This document shows, in pieces, positions 40,692-50,701 of a stretch of 64,000 nucleotides of DNA. This stretch comes from JBBROS01 sp965260935 (GTDB taxonomy: Bacteria > Pseudomonadota > Alphaproteobacteria > Acetobacterales > Acetobacteraceae). The notes beneath the pieces were generated by a model. It did not search any database. It was not told the DNA's origin and saw only the letters and a program-made list of their open reading frames with translations. Position 1 is the stretch's first letter; every line of letters begins with the position of its first letter. Made by a program: the position numbers and the translations under genes. The stretch covers positions 1,116,001-1,180,000 of the forward strand of contig OZ253374.1 of the NCBI GenBank assembly GCA_965260935.1, written 5' to 3'.

Positions 40692-40883
40692 TCAATAACC
40701 AGTCAGCTCTCGTAGCACTTTTGCGTTAAAGCCGTTATTGTAGGGTGGCTTAATGTCCAGCCATAGCCAGGACTTGGCATCGATGCCGTCGCGCAGGACG
40801 TGGGGGTGCGTCGGCTCGCGCGGGTTGTCTTTGCTGGCATGAAATGAAAACCGAAATCCGTTTTGCCGCAGAATGGCGGGCAT
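40692..40883 (-). pseudogene. DUF4160 protein gene, frameshifted near its end
   Basis: The 63-codon frame gives MPAILRQNGFRFSFHASKDN, PTHPHVLRDG and AKSWLWLDIKPPYNNGFNAKVLREL, the DUF4160 fold up to its last helix, and then stops (TGA). In another frame the missing end is visible as IEQRRVEIARAWDEVFG, the usual C-terminal helix of the family. Removing one T from GGTTATT near 40697 would restore the whole protein. So the gene is either freshly broken by a 1-base insertion or carries a sequencing error. Confidence 0.75.
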
Positions 40884-40922
40884 TTGCTTCCGAACAATGG
40901 ATGAAGTAGGGCGCTTCGTTCA

Positions 40923-42128
<1,206 letters not shown>

Positions 42129-42162
42129 GGGGCGTCACAGCTTCGGTTGCGATTATCGGGGA

Positions 42163-43176
42163 TCATTCTACCAGACGTACGGTTCCGCCGCGAGCCAGCG
42201 CCGAGGCGTCCGTTTGCAGCGCGCTGTCCGGCACGCCGGCCTGCTTCAGCGCCGCCGTTATCGCCATCGCCCGACGCCAGGCAAGCGGCAACGCGGCCGC
42301 CTGTGCGCCGGGGGCCGCCGAACGCGCGTCGCCGCCGCCGACCACGGCCATCGGCCCGCCGGCCCGGCGCGCCGCCAAGGCCCGCAACGCGTCCTCCGCG
42401 GCTGGACGCAGTTCGGCGGAGGAGGGCGGGAACGAGACCGTCACCTGCGGGCGAGGGCGGGGCGTCGCGGGCTCGTAGGCGGCGGCCGGGACGCCCGCGA
42501 GACTCGGCAAGGCGGGAGGCTCGTCCGGAAGCGCGGGGATGGGGCCGCCCGCCGCCGTGGCTGGGGCCGTGGCTGGGGCCATGGCTGGGGCCGGCTGCGT
42601 CGGCCTGGCCACGGAGGGGGCGATGGCTGGGGGCGCTATGCCCGGCGGCGCCGCCGCTGCCGGGGCCGGCGCCGCGGGCGAGGCGATTGGGAAGGAGGGC
42701 GCCTCGCGGGCGGCCGGCGGTTCGGCGGAGGCGGCGGGCAGGGCGTTGGCGGCGTCGAGACGCGCCATCGGCGTGGCCGGGGGCGGGGCTTGCGTCGTCG
42801 GCACCGGCTGCGGCGGGGAGTTGATCGGGTCCTGCGCCGCGTCGCGGACCGTGAGATCCCGTGCGCTGGCCAGGCGGGCTGCGAGCAGGCGGCGGGTGGC
42901 CGGGTCGGTCGGGGTTGGGGGGGACGGCACCGTGGCCAGGTTGGGGAACGGCTCGGACGCGCCGGGCGGCGGCGGGCGCTGCTGCGCGATGACGCCGCCC
43001 TGCAGGCCGTGCCACCAATCAATCGCGCCGCCGACCGGCAGGCGGGTGGAGTAGAACTGCTCGACGCTTTCGCAGCCGGGCAGGAGGACGAGCGCGCCGA
43101 GCGCCAGCAAGCGGCACGCCGTCGCTTGCCCGGCCCTTGCCGTGTGCCTACCTAGACGCTTAACGAACATCACCAT
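42163..43176 (-). CDS. Lipoprotein with Pro/Ala-rich middle and OmpA-like end
   Basis: About 337 aa. The N-terminus MVMFVKRLGRHTARAGQATA leads to LLALGALVLLPGC, a lipobox with Cys near residue 34. A long Pro/Ala-rich linker spans about residues 85-220. The C-terminus VTVSFPPSSAELRPAAEDALRALAA and RRAMAITAALKQAGVPDSAL resembles a short OmpA-like peptidoglycan-binding fold. The start could also be ATG 43170 or 43194. It is divergent from phaC. A 12-bp triplet repeat lies within the linker. Confidence 0.75.
   Translation of the reverse strand: MVMFVKRLGRHTARAGQATACRLLALGALVLLPGCESVEQFYSTRLPVGGAIDWWHGLQGGVIAQQRPPPPGASEPFPNLATVPSPPTPTDPATRRLLAARLASARDLTVRDAAQDPINSPPQPVPTTQAPPPATPMARLDAANALPAASAEPPAAREAPSFPIASPAAPAPAAAAPPGIAPPAIAPSVARPTQPAPAMAPATAPATAAGGPIPALPDEPPALPSLAGVPAAAYEPATPRPRPQVTVSFPPSSAELRPAAEDALRALAARRAGGPMAVVGGGDARSAAPGAQAAALPLAWRRAMAITAALKQAGVPDSALQTDASALARGGTVRLVE
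42557..42592. repeat. 12-bp tandem repeat, three copies, in lipoprotein linker
   Basis: GTGGCTGGGGCC at 42557-42568 and 42569-42580, then ATGGCTGGGGCC at 42581-42592. On the coding strand it makes the APAMAPATAPAT part of the linker, so copy number can vary without loss of frame. Confidence 0.8.
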
Positions 43177-43247
43177 CAGCCGGGCCTGCCCCAATCACAG
43201 CCTAGTGTAGCGCGGCGGCGGGCCTGGCGGAAAGGACAGCAAGCGCG

Positions 43248-45080
43248 ATGGCCGAACGTGGGAAGAACGACGCCAACATGCCGCCGAAGGCACTGAACGG
43301 GACGCCGGCCGGCTTCAAGCTCGCCGACCCGGCCGTGCTCAGCCGCTCGATGGCCGGGATCGCCGAACGGTCGCAACGGATCGTCACCGATTGGCTGAAC
43401 CGGCAATCGCATGAACTGCCGGGGTTTGACCCGTTCAACATCGGCCACGCGTTCATGGAGATGACCACCCAGCTCATGAAGGACCCGAGCAAGCTCGTTC
43501 ATGCGCAGATCGGCTTCTGGCAGGACTACATGACGCTGTGGCAGAGCACCACCCGGCGCATGTGGGGGATGGAGAGCGAGCCGGTGATCCAGGCCGATCC
43601 GAAGGACAAGCGCTTCAAGGACGAGGCGTGGAACGAGCACGAGGTGTTCGACTTCATCAAGCAGAGCTACCTGCTCAGCGCCCGTTACGTGCAGGACGTG
43701 GTGGGCCAGGTGGACGGGCTCGACCCGAAAACGGCGCGCAAGGTCGATTTCTACGCGCGGCAGTTCACCGACGCCATGAGCCCGAGCAACTTCCTGCTGA
43801 CCAACCCGGAAGTGCTGCGCAAGACCGCGGAGACCGGGGGCGAGAACCTGCTTCGCGGGCTGAACAACCTGTTGTCCGACCTTGAGCGCGGCCGGGGCAA
43901 GCTGACGGTCAAGATGACGGACACCGACGCGTTCAAGCTCGGGACCGACATCGCCATCTCGGACGGGCAGGTGGTCTACGAGAACGAGCTGATGCAGCTC
44001 ATCCAGTATTCGCCGACGACGGAGACGGTGCTGAAGCGCCCGCTGCTGATCGCGCCGCCTTGGATCAACAAGTTCTACATCCTCGACCTGCGGCCCAAGA
44101 ACAGCTTCGTGCGCTGGGCGACGGCGCAGGGGCATACCGTGTTCATGATCAGTTGGGTCAACCCGGACGAGCGCCTGGCCGAGAAGCACTTCGGCGACTA
44201 CGTCACGCACGGCTACCTCGCGGCGCTGGACGCCATCGAGCAGGCGACCGGGGAGCGCGAGGTCAATGCCATCGGCTACTGCCTGGGCGGCACGCTGCTG
44301 GCCAGCACCTTGTCGTATATGGCTGCCCGCGGGGACGAGCGGATCAAGTCGGCGACGTTCTTCGTCACCATGCTGGATTTCCAGGAATCCGGCGAGCTAG
44401 GCGTGTTCATCGACGAGGAGCAGTTGCGCGCCATGGAGGAGAGGATGACCAAGCGCGGCTACCTGGAGGGGGCCGAGATGGCGCAAACCTTCAACATGCT
44501 GCGGGCCAACGACCTGATCTGGTCGTTCGTGGTCAACAACTACCTGCTCGGCAACGAGCCGTTCCCGTTCGACCTGCTTTACTGGAACAGCGACAGCACG
44601 CGGATGCCGGCGGCGATGCACAGCTTCTACCTGCGGCGGATGTATCACGAGAACCTGCTGTGCAAGCCAGGCGGGCTTGAGCTGAACGGCCACCCGGTCG
44701 ACCTCGGGTCGGTCAGGGTTCCGGCCTATTTCCTTTCGGCACGGGAGGACCACATCGCGCCTTGGAAAAGCACCTACCGCGGCACGCAGTTGCTCGGGGG
44801 CGAGAACCGTTTCGTGCTGGCGGCGAGCGGGCATATCGCCGGGGTGGTCAATCCGCCCGACAGCGGCAAGTACAGCCACTGGATCAATCCGGCCGTGGCT
44901 GCCGGCCCGGAAGAGTGGCTGGCGGGTGCTACCGAGATGTCGGGAAGCTGGTGGCCGGATTGGCAGCGCTGGGTCAGCGCGTTCGACAGCGAGATGGTTC
45001 CGGCCCGGGTTCCGGGGGAGGGCAAGCTGCAGCCGATCGAGCCGGCGCCGGGGCGTTACGTGGCGGTGATGGCGAACTGA
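43248..45080 (+). CDS. phaC: Class I poly(3-hydroxyalkanoate) synthase PhaC
   Basis: A 610-aa polyester synthase that polymerises 3-hydroxyacyl-CoA into storage granules. The lipase-like box is GYCLGGT with Cys345. The N-terminal region LSRSMAGIAERSQRIVTDWLNRQ and the typical PPWINKFYILDL and HTVFMISWVNPDERL are present. The candidate catalytic Asp is in FLSAREDHIAPW and His in AASGHIAGVVNPP. Length is normal for class I. No phaA, phaB or phasin gene is in the window. GGAAAGGA lies upstream of the ATG. Confidence 0.96.
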   Translation: MAERGKNDANMPPKALNGTPAGFKLADPAVLSRSMAGIAERSQRIVTDWLNRQSHELPGFDPFNIGHAFMEMTTQLMKDPSKLVHAQIGFWQDYMTLWQSTTRRMWGMESEPVIQADPKDKRFKDEAWNEHEVFDFIKQSYLLSARYVQDVVGQVDGLDPKTARKVDFYARQFTDAMSPSNFLLTNPEVLRKTAETGGENLLRGLNNLLSDLERGRGKLTVKMTDTDAFKLGTDIAISDGQVVYENELMQLIQYSPTTETVLKRPLLIAPPWINKFYILDLRPKNSFVRWATAQGHTVFMISWVNPDERLAEKHFGDYVTHGYLAALDAIEQATGEREVNAIGYCLGGTLLASTLSYMAARGDERIKSATFFVTMLDFQESGELGVFIDEEQLRAMEERMTKRGYLEGAEMAQTFNMLRANDLIWSFVVNNYLLGNEPFPFDLLYWNSDSTRMPAAMHSFYLRRMYHENLLCKPGGLELNGHPVDLGSVRVPAYFLSAREDHIAPWKSTYRGTQLLGGENRFVLAASGHIAGVVNPPDSGKYSHWINPAVAAGPEEWLAGATEMSGSWWPDWQRWVSAFDSEMVPARVPGEGKLQPIEPAPGRYVAVMAN

Positions 45081-45141
45081 GACCGCATCTATCCAGCCCT
45101 TGTCGTTTCGGGACCGCGGCAGCGCGGCATCTGCGGACGCG

Positions 45142-45714
45142 TCATGGATTAAGGAGAGGCCCGTCGCTCTGGAACAGTTCGCCCGACACGCGGCTCGTGG
45201 AGACATTCGCCATCTGCAAATATGGCAGGTTCGCGAGCGTTGCCAGCACGGCCTCGCCGCCCGGAAGAAAAACCGGCGGGCCGAGGAGGCGGACGGCGGC
45301 CGCCCGGTCGCCAGTCTCGAGCGCGTTGGCCGCCCACGTCAGGTGATCGACCACCTGCTGCGACGTCGCGTTGGGTGCGACCCCCAGCGTTTGCCGGACC
45401 TCATCCCGGCCTTGCAGCAACTGCATCTGCGTCGTTGCCGAGATATTGGTCCAGCGCGGGCTCGTGTTGAACTGGCCGGCGATGTAGTCCATGTCCGCCG
45501 CCGCGCGTGCTCCGGCAATCGGATTGTTCTGCGTCCGGCTCGGCATGGCGAAGAGGTATTGCGCCTGATATACGGCGGAGGTGTCCTGGTTGATGCCGAC
45601 CGGCCAGCCGCGCGGGAGGCGCGCCGTATCGGCCACGAAGGGTTGCAAATTGCCGCAACCGGCCAGGCAGATGGCCAAGGCGGCGGCGGTCCAGCGCGGT
45701 ATGGCGTTCATCAT
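45142..45714 (-). CDS. Putative lipoprotein (190 aa)
   Basis: A 190-aa protein with a lipoprotein signal MMNAIPRWTAAALAICLAGC (lipobox LAGC). The mature part has no recognised domain; features are AVYQAQYLFAMPSRTQNNPI and a helix-rich end VVDHLTWAANALETGDRAAAV. The ATG pair at 45714 and 45711 are both possible starts. It is convergent to phaC and separate from the gamma-carbonic anhydrase gene by 34 bases. Confidence 0.75.
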   Translation of the reverse strand: MMNAIPRWTAAALAICLAGCGNLQPFVADTARLPRGWPVGINQDTSAVYQAQYLFAMPSRTQNNPIAGARAAADMDYIAGQFNTSPRWTNISATTQMQLLQGRDEVRQTLGVAPNATSQQVVDHLTWAANALETGDRAAAVRLLGPPVFLPGGEAVLATLANLPYLQMANVSTSRVSGELFQSDGPLLNP

Positions 45715-45748
45715 CAGCAATAGATGGACGGCCAGCCGGGCTTTGTCA

Positions 45749-46276
45749 TCACCCGGCCGGCTTCAACCCGGCGCGGTAACGCGCCCCGAGCGCCGCGTAA
45801 TGCACCGCGATGCGGCCGAACTCCGCCTTGTCGGCCTCGCCGATGTCGCGCATTTTCCGAGCAGGCGAGCCGCCCCACATCTCGCCCGCGGGGACGCGCT
45901 TGCCCGGCGTCAGCAGCGCGCCGGCGGCCAGCATCGCGCCTGGCTCGATCACCGCGCCGTCGAGCACGGTTGCGCCCATGCCGACGAAGGCGCGGTCCAT
46001 CAGCTTGCAGGCGTGGATGATGGCCGCATGGCCGACGGTGACGTCGTTGCCGATCTCGCAGACCCATTCCTCGCCGGGGTTGACGTGCAGCACGGTGGTG
46101 TCCTGGATGTTGGTTCGCTCGCCGATGCGGATGCGGTTGGTGTCGCCGCGCAGCAGGCACTTGAACCAGACGGTGCTTCGCGAGCCGATCCAGACGTCGC
46201 CGATCACGGCCGCGTCGGGCGCGACCCAGGCGTCCTCGGCGACGCGGGGGGCGACCCCTTCGAGCTCATACAACAT
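45749..46276 (-). CDS. Gamma-carbonic anhydrase-like protein (YrdA/CaiE type)
   Basis: A 175-aa left-handed beta-helix protein of the YrdA group. Repeated hexapeptides run through APDAAVIGDVWIGSRSTVWF to GAVIEPGAMLAAGAL. The zinc histidines are in LHVNPGEE and VTVGHAAIIHACKL. Many members are metal-binding with weak or no carbonic anhydrase activity. The ATG at 46276 overlaps the end of argC by 11 bases, and a TTG six bases upstream is the other candidate. Confidence 0.9.
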   Translation of the reverse strand: MLYELEGVAPRVAEDAWVAPDAAVIGDVWIGSRSTVWFKCLLRGDTNRIRIGERTNIQDTTVLHVNPGEEWVCEIGNDVTVGHAAIIHACKLMDRAFVGMGATVLDGAVIEPGAMLAAGALLTPGKRVPAGEMWGGSPARKMRDIGEADKAEFGRIAVHYAALGARYRAGLKPAG

Positions 46277-47216
46277 CGGCAAGCTCCCGCTTGGCGGCTT
46301 GTCCGAGCCCGAGCATGAGGCGGATGTTCTGCACCGCTGCGCCTGAGGCGCCCTTGCCGAGGTTGTCGAGCCTAGCCGTCAGCACGGCGTGGCGGTGCGC
46401 GGGGTGGCCGAAAACGCGCAGCTCCATCACGTCGGTATCGTTCAGCGCCGTTAGGCCGAGCTTGCCATCCGCTTGGGGCGCGGACACCTGCACCAGTCCG
46501 GCTTCCTCGTACCAGGCCGCGAGCGCCGTGTGCAGATCGTGCGCGTCCGGACGCCCGGGCAGCGCGTCGAGATGCAGCGGCACGCTGACCAACATGCCCT
46601 GGCGCACGTGGGCGACGGAGGGGACGAAGATCGGACGCCGGGTCAGGCCGGTGTAGCGTTGCAGTTCCGGGACGTGCTTGTGTTCCAGGGACAGGGCGTA
46701 AAGCTCGAAGGGTGGGCCGCCCTTGGCTTCATGGGTCTTGATCAAGCCGCGTCCGCCGCCGGAATAGCCGCTGACGGCGTTGACGCAGACCGGGTAGTCG
46801 GCGGGCAGCAAGCCGGCTTCGAGCAGGGGGCGGAGCAGGGCGATCGCGCCGGTTGGGTAACAGCCCGGGTTGGCGACGAGCGTTGCTTCGGCGATGCGGG
46901 CGGCTTGGCCGGGCTCCAGTTCGGGGAAGCCGTAGGTCCAGTCCGGATCGGTCCGGTGCGCCGTGCTGGCGTCCAGGATTTTCGGCGCGTTGGTTCCGAG
47001 TGCGGCGGCCAGGGCCACGCTTTCCTTTGCCGCGTCGTCGGGCAGGCAGAGCACGGCCAGGTCCGCTTCGCGCATCAGGGCCTGGCGCGCGGCGGCATCC
47101 TTGCGCCGGGCCGGGTCGATCGCGAGCAGCTCGATGTTTGGCAACGAGGCCAGGCGCTCGCGGATGCCGAGGCCGGTCGTGCCGGCTTCGCCGTCGATGA
47201 ACACGCGTTGGGTCAT
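46266..47216 (-). CDS. argC: N-acetyl-gamma-glutamyl-phosphate reductase (short, type 2)
   Basis: A 316-aa NADPH-dependent reductase of arginine synthesis. It has FIDGEAGTTGLGIRERLA at the start and the catalytic Cys in VANPGCYPTGAIALLRPLL, with SGYSGGGRGLI downstream. It belongs to the shorter type 2 ArgC branch typical of alphaproteobacteria. The gene follows rpsI after a terminator-like hairpin, so it may have its own promoter. Confidence 0.95.
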   Translation of the reverse strand: MTQRVFIDGEAGTTGLGIRERLASLPNIELLAIDPARRKDAAARQALMREADLAVLCLPDDAAKESVALAAALGTNAPKILDASTAHRTDPDWTYGFPELEPGQAARIAEATLVANPGCYPTGAIALLRPLLEAGLLPADYPVCVNAVSGYSGGGRGLIKTHEAKGGPPFELYALSLEHKHVPELQRYTGLTRRPIFVPSVAHVRQGMLVSVPLHLDALPGRPDAHDLHTALAAWYEEAGLVQVSAPQADGKLGLTALNDTDVMELRVFGHPAHRHAVLTARLDNLGKGASGAAVQNIRLMLGLGQAAKRELADVV

Positions 47217-47230
47217 GTCAGCCTCCAAAG

Positions 47231-47259
47231 CAAAAAGGGCGGCCCGTGCGGACCGCCCT
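47231..47259 (-). terminator. Rho-independent terminator after rpsI
   Basis: On the minus strand the stem AGGGCGG (with an internal mismatch and extra CC/GG pairs) folds at 47236-47259 and is followed by five T (47232-47236 read inverted). It lies between rpsI and argC, so it should end the rplM-rpsI transcript. Confidence 0.75.
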
Positions 47260-47284
47260 GGTTGTTCGCCGTATCCGGCAGCGG

Positions 47285-47782
47285 TCAGCGCTTGCTGAAC
47301 TGGAAGCTGCGTCGCGCCTTGGCCCGGCCGTATTTCTTGCGTTCGACCACGCGGGAGTCGCGGGTCAGGAAGCCGGCGAGCTTCAGGACCGGGCGAAGCT
47401 CCGGCTCGTAATAGGTCAGCGCCCGGCTGATGCCATGCCGCACCGCGCCGGCCTGGCCGGAAAGCCCGCCGCCGTTGCAGGTGCACATCACGTCGAACTG
47501 GTTGTAGCGGTCGGCGACGAGGAAGGGCTGGGTGAGCAGCATCCGCAGCACGGGGCGCGCGAAGTAGGTGGTCACTTTCTTGCCGTTGACGGTCATCTCG
47601 CCCTTGCCGGGCTTGATCCAGACGCGGGCGATGGCGTTCTTTCGGCGTCCGGTGGCGTAGCTGCGGCCTTGGGCGTCGCGCTTCGGCTCGCGCTTGGGCG
47701 CGTCGGGCTGGGCCGCGGCGGCGGCGCTGGCGACCGCGAGGTCCTTGAGGTCGGCGAGCGTGCGGGTCTGCTGGTCGGACAC
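47285..47782 (-). CDS. rpsI: 30S ribosomal protein S9
   Basis: A 165-aa S9 protein. The core starts at SYATGRRKNAIARVWIKPGKG and ends with the invariant YGRAKARRSFQFSKR. An N-terminal extension of about 40 residues (Ala/Lys/Pro-rich) precedes the core, as in many alphaproteobacteria. It lies 3 bases after rplM. Confidence 0.98.
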   Translation of the reverse strand: MSDQQTRTLADLKDLAVASAAAAAQPDAPKREPKRDAQGRSYATGRRKNAIARVWIKPGKGEMTVNGKKVTTYFARPVLRMLLTQPFLVADRYNQFDVMCTCNGGGLSGQAGAVRHGISRALTYYEPELRPVLKLAGFLTRDSRVVERKKYGRAKARRSFQFSKR

Positions 47783-47785
47783 GGT

Positions 47786-48253
47786 TCAGGCCCTCTTGTT
47801 CTTGGGGTTCAAAGCGGCGACATCGAGCGGCTGGGGCTGCTGGCCGTCGTGCGGGTGGGTTGCGCCCTTGTAGACGTGGAGGTGCTTCATCTGCGCCCGT
47901 TGCAGTGGGCCGCGCGTGATCATGCGCTCCACCGCCTTCTCGATCACCCGTTCCGGATGCGCGCTTTCCAGCCGCTGGCGGATGCTGCGCCCCTTGATGC
48001 CGCCCGGATAGCCGGTGTGATAGTAGAATACCGACTGGTCGGCCTTGTTGCCGGTGACGCGCACCTTCTCGGCATTGACCACGACAACGTTGTCGCCGCA
48101 ATCGACGTGAGGGGTAAACTGCGCCTTGTGCTTGCCGCGCAGCCGCTGGGCGATGACCGCCGCCAGCCGCCCGAGCACCAGGTTCTCCGCGTCGATCAGC
48201 ACCCAAGCCTTGCTCACCTCGGAAGGCTTGAGTGATTGGGTGGTCTTCAACAT
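47786..48253 (-). CDS. rplM: 50S ribosomal protein L13
   Basis: A 155-aa L13 protein: VLIDAENLVLGRLAAVIAQRLRGKHK, HVDCGDNVVVVNAEKVRVTGNK and YYHTGYPGGIKG are typical. It is the first gene of the usual rplM-rpsI pair. The 127-base gap before the divergent oxidoreductase should hold its promoter. Confidence 0.98.
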   Translation of the reverse strand: MLKTTQSLKPSEVSKAWVLIDAENLVLGRLAAVIAQRLRGKHKAQFTPHVDCGDNVVVVNAEKVRVTGNKADQSVFYYHTGYPGGIKGRSIRQRLESAHPERVIEKAVERMITRGPLQRAQMKHLHVYKGATHPHDGQQPQPLDVAALNPKNKRA

Positions 48254-48380
48254 GCCGCCGTCCTAAAGCTCGTTCTGTTGCGGCCTATGCGCCGAACGGC
48301 CCGTTGCGTCAAGGTTTCCGTGTTGTGGTAGTATGTTACCGCGGCTTTTCGCGCCGTGCCGCCGGGCTTATCAACGGGCC

Positions 48381-49247
48381 ATGCAACAGGTGGCTCATCG
48401 CGTTCCGGTCCACGTCGTCGGCGCCACGGGGCGCTCCGGGCTTGCCCTTTGCCGCGCGCTGATCGGGCGGGGCGTTCCCGTTGTGCCGGTCGTCCGCAAC
48501 CCGGCGCGCTGGCCGGGCGGGCTGCCCGGGCTGCCGCGCGTGGCCGACCTGGAGGGGCAGGGGAGGGGGCTTGCCGACGCCCTCGCCGACGCCGCCCGCG
48601 TCGTGTCCTGCGCGCACGCGAGGCATATCCCGGCCATCCTTGCCGCGGCTCCCGAGGCTGCGCGCTTCGTGTTCCTTGGCAGCACGCGCAAGTTCACCCG
48701 CTGGCCCGACGCGCACGGGAACGGCGTCATCGCCGGCGAACGGGCGTTCCTGGCCGCCGCCCGGCCCGGCGTGCTGCTGCACCCGACGATGATCTACGGC
48801 GCGGAAGGCGAGGACAACGTCCAGCGCCTGGCCGCCCTGCTTCGCCGGCTGCCCGTCGTGCCGCTGCCGGGCGGTGGGCGGGCGCTGGTGCAGCCGATCC
48901 ACCAATCGGACCTGACCCGCTGCATCCTTGCCGCGCTGGATATCGGCTGGGCCGGCCCCGAGGCCATCGTCGTTGCCGGGCCTGCGGCCGTGTCCTACGC
49001 CGACTTCGTCCGGGAGGTGGCCGCGGCGGCCGGGCTCCCCGCGCCGCGCATCGTGCCGATCCCGCCGGCGCTGCTGCGTTTCGCCGCCCCGCTCTCGCGC
49101 TTGCCGGGGCTTCCGCGGGTGCGCCAGGCGGAAATTCGCCGGCTTTTGGAAGACAAGGGCTTCGACATCGGGCCAATGCGGGATAGGCTCGGCGTCGACC
49201 CCATCCCGCTCGCGGTCGGGCTGCAGCAAACCTTCGGAGCGCACTGA
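48381..49247 (+). CDS. NAD(P)-binding protein, atypical SDR type
   Basis: A 288-aa Rossmann protein of the NmrA/atypical SDR group. The cofactor loop is VHVVGATGRSGLALCRALIGRG. HPTMIYGAEGEDNVQRLAALL and the QPIHQSDLTRCILAAL motif resemble complex I assembly (NDUFA9-like) relatives and sugar-nucleotide epimerases. The catalytic YxxxK is not evident. The ATG at 48381 is chosen because upstream residues are basic filler. It overlaps the amidohydrolase gene as TGATG. Confidence 0.82.
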   Translation: MQQVAHRVPVHVVGATGRSGLALCRALIGRGVPVVPVVRNPARWPGGLPGLPRVADLEGQGRGLADALADAARVVSCAHARHIPAILAAAPEAARFVFLGSTRKFTRWPDAHGNGVIAGERAFLAAARPGVLLHPTMIYGAEGEDNVQRLAALLRRLPVVPLPGGGRALVQPIHQSDLTRCILAALDIGWAGPEAIVVAGPAAVSYADFVREVAAAAGLPAPRIVPIPPALLRFAAPLSRLPGLPRVRQAEIRRLLEDKGFDIGPMRDRLGVDPIPLAVGLQQTFGAH

Positions 49248-50422
49248 TGCCCGTTCTCAACCGCATCGCCGATTTCCACGCCGACATGACCGCCTGGAGG
49301 CACGACCTGCACCGGCACCCGGAACTCGCTTTGCAGGAAACCCGCACATCGGCGCTGGTGCAGGAGCGGCTGCGCGAGTTCGGCGTCGACGAGGTCCATG
49401 CGGGTCTGGCCAGGACGGGCGTCGTCGGCGTGATCCACGGGCGCGAGCCTGGGCCGGGCATCGGCCTGCGCGCCGACATGGACGCGCTGCCGATCCTGGA
49501 GGAGTCGGGCGTCGCCCATGCCAGCCTGACCCCTGGCGTCATGCACGCCTGCGGCCACGACGGGCACACCACCATGCTGCTGGGCGCGGCCCGGTACCTT
49601 GCCGAGACGCGCAACTTCGCCGGCACCGTTTATGTCATTTTCCAGCCGGCGGAGGAGAACTTCGGCGGCGGCGACATGATGGTGCAGGAGGGGCTGTTCG
49701 ACCGCTTCCCGATGAGCCAGGTGTTCGGGATGCACAACTGGCCCGGCGTCCCCGCCGGCACGTTCCAATGGCGCGACGGGCCGGTGATGGCCGCGGTCGC
49801 CAACATCGAGATCGTTGTTACCGGGCGTGGCGGCCACGGCGCCATGCCGCACCAGAGCACGGACCCGATCGTCGCCAGCGCCGCGATCATCCAGGCGCTG
49901 CAAAGCATCGTCGCGCGCAACGTCGAGCCGGTTGACGCCGGCGTCGTGACCATCGGCGCCATCGAGGGCGGCCATGCCAACAACGTCATTCCCGAGCGGG
50001 TGCGGATGCTGGGCACCGCCCGTTGGTTCAGCCCGGCCGTCGGCGACACGCTGGAACGTCGGGTGACGGGGCTTGCGGCCAGCATCGCGGAGGGCTTCGG
50101 CGCCCGGGCCGACGTCCGGTTCGAGCGCATGTACCCTGCCACCGTCAACGACCCGGAGGCGATGGCCATGGCCCGGCGCGCGGCGGAGAGCGTGCAAGGC
50201 GCGGCCCGGGTGCAGCACATGGACAAGCCCACCATGGGCGGCGAGGATTTCAGCTTCATGCTGAACGCCAAGCAAGGCGCCTACATCATGCTCGGCGCCG
50301 GGCGCGGGGACAGCGACCCGGGGGTGCACCACCCGAAGTACGATTTCAACGACGAGGTGCTGCCGGTCGGGGCGAGTTGGTTCGTGACGTTGGTCGAGCA
50401 GATCCTGGCGCGGCGCTCATAA
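49247..50422 (+). CDS. M20-family amidohydrolase (hippurate hydrolase-like)
   Basis: A 391-aa M20D metallo-hydrolase. Key motifs are RHDLHRHPELALQE, LRADMDALPILE, the metal site in MHACGHDGHTTMLLGAA, FQPAEENFGGGDMM and the C-terminal TMGGEDFSFML. Members cleave N-acyl amino acids such as hippurate or N-acetyl compounds; the substrate is open. It is translationally coupled to the preceding oxidoreductase gene by TGATG. Confidence 0.93.
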   Translation: MPVLNRIADFHADMTAWRHDLHRHPELALQETRTSALVQERLREFGVDEVHAGLARTGVVGVIHGREPGPGIGLRADMDALPILEESGVAHASLTPGVMHACGHDGHTTMLLGAARYLAETRNFAGTVYVIFQPAEENFGGGDMMVQEGLFDRFPMSQVFGMHNWPGVPAGTFQWRDGPVMAAVANIEIVVTGRGGHGAMPHQSTDPIVASAAIIQALQSIVARNVEPVDAGVVTIGAIEGGHANNVIPERVRMLGTARWFSPAVGDTLERRVTGLAASIAEGFGARADVRFERMYPATVNDPEAMAMARRAAESVQGAARVQHMDKPTMGGEDFSFMLNAKQGAYIMLGAGRGDSDPGVHHPKYDFNDEVLPVGASWFVTLVEQILARRS

Positions 50423-50701
50423 ATAGAACTGATTCGAGTCAATTTCTGGCGAAATATAAAAATCTATACATCTCAAGTTACAAGACCGTTTCTAAAAATT
50501 TTCTGCCTTGTGCGGTGCAACGAAGTTTAATAACGTCCGGCCACCAAAAACAATGGTCCGGGCCCCTCTGGCAGGACGCCGGCATTTATTGCCGGCCAAC
50601 CTAGCGATGTCGGATCTCCTTAAGTAAAAACGAAGCCTATATGAAACATGCAAGCAATTTGCATGTTCGTATCGTACAATACTTATAGAGGGCCAAATTT
50701 C
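50423..50701. promoter_or_regulatory. AT-rich leader of the carbonic anhydrase-SulP operon
   Basis: About 280 bases, far richer in A and T than the surroundings, without a supported gene. It contains a 7-bp hairpin GCCGGCA/TGCCGGC (50578-50596), which could end the amidohydrolase transcript, and a perfect inverted repeat CATGCAA (50647-50653) with TTGCATG (50659-50665), 36 bases before the carbonic anhydrase ATG. The second may be an operator, with a TACAAT -10-like element at 50675-50680. Confidence 0.55.
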
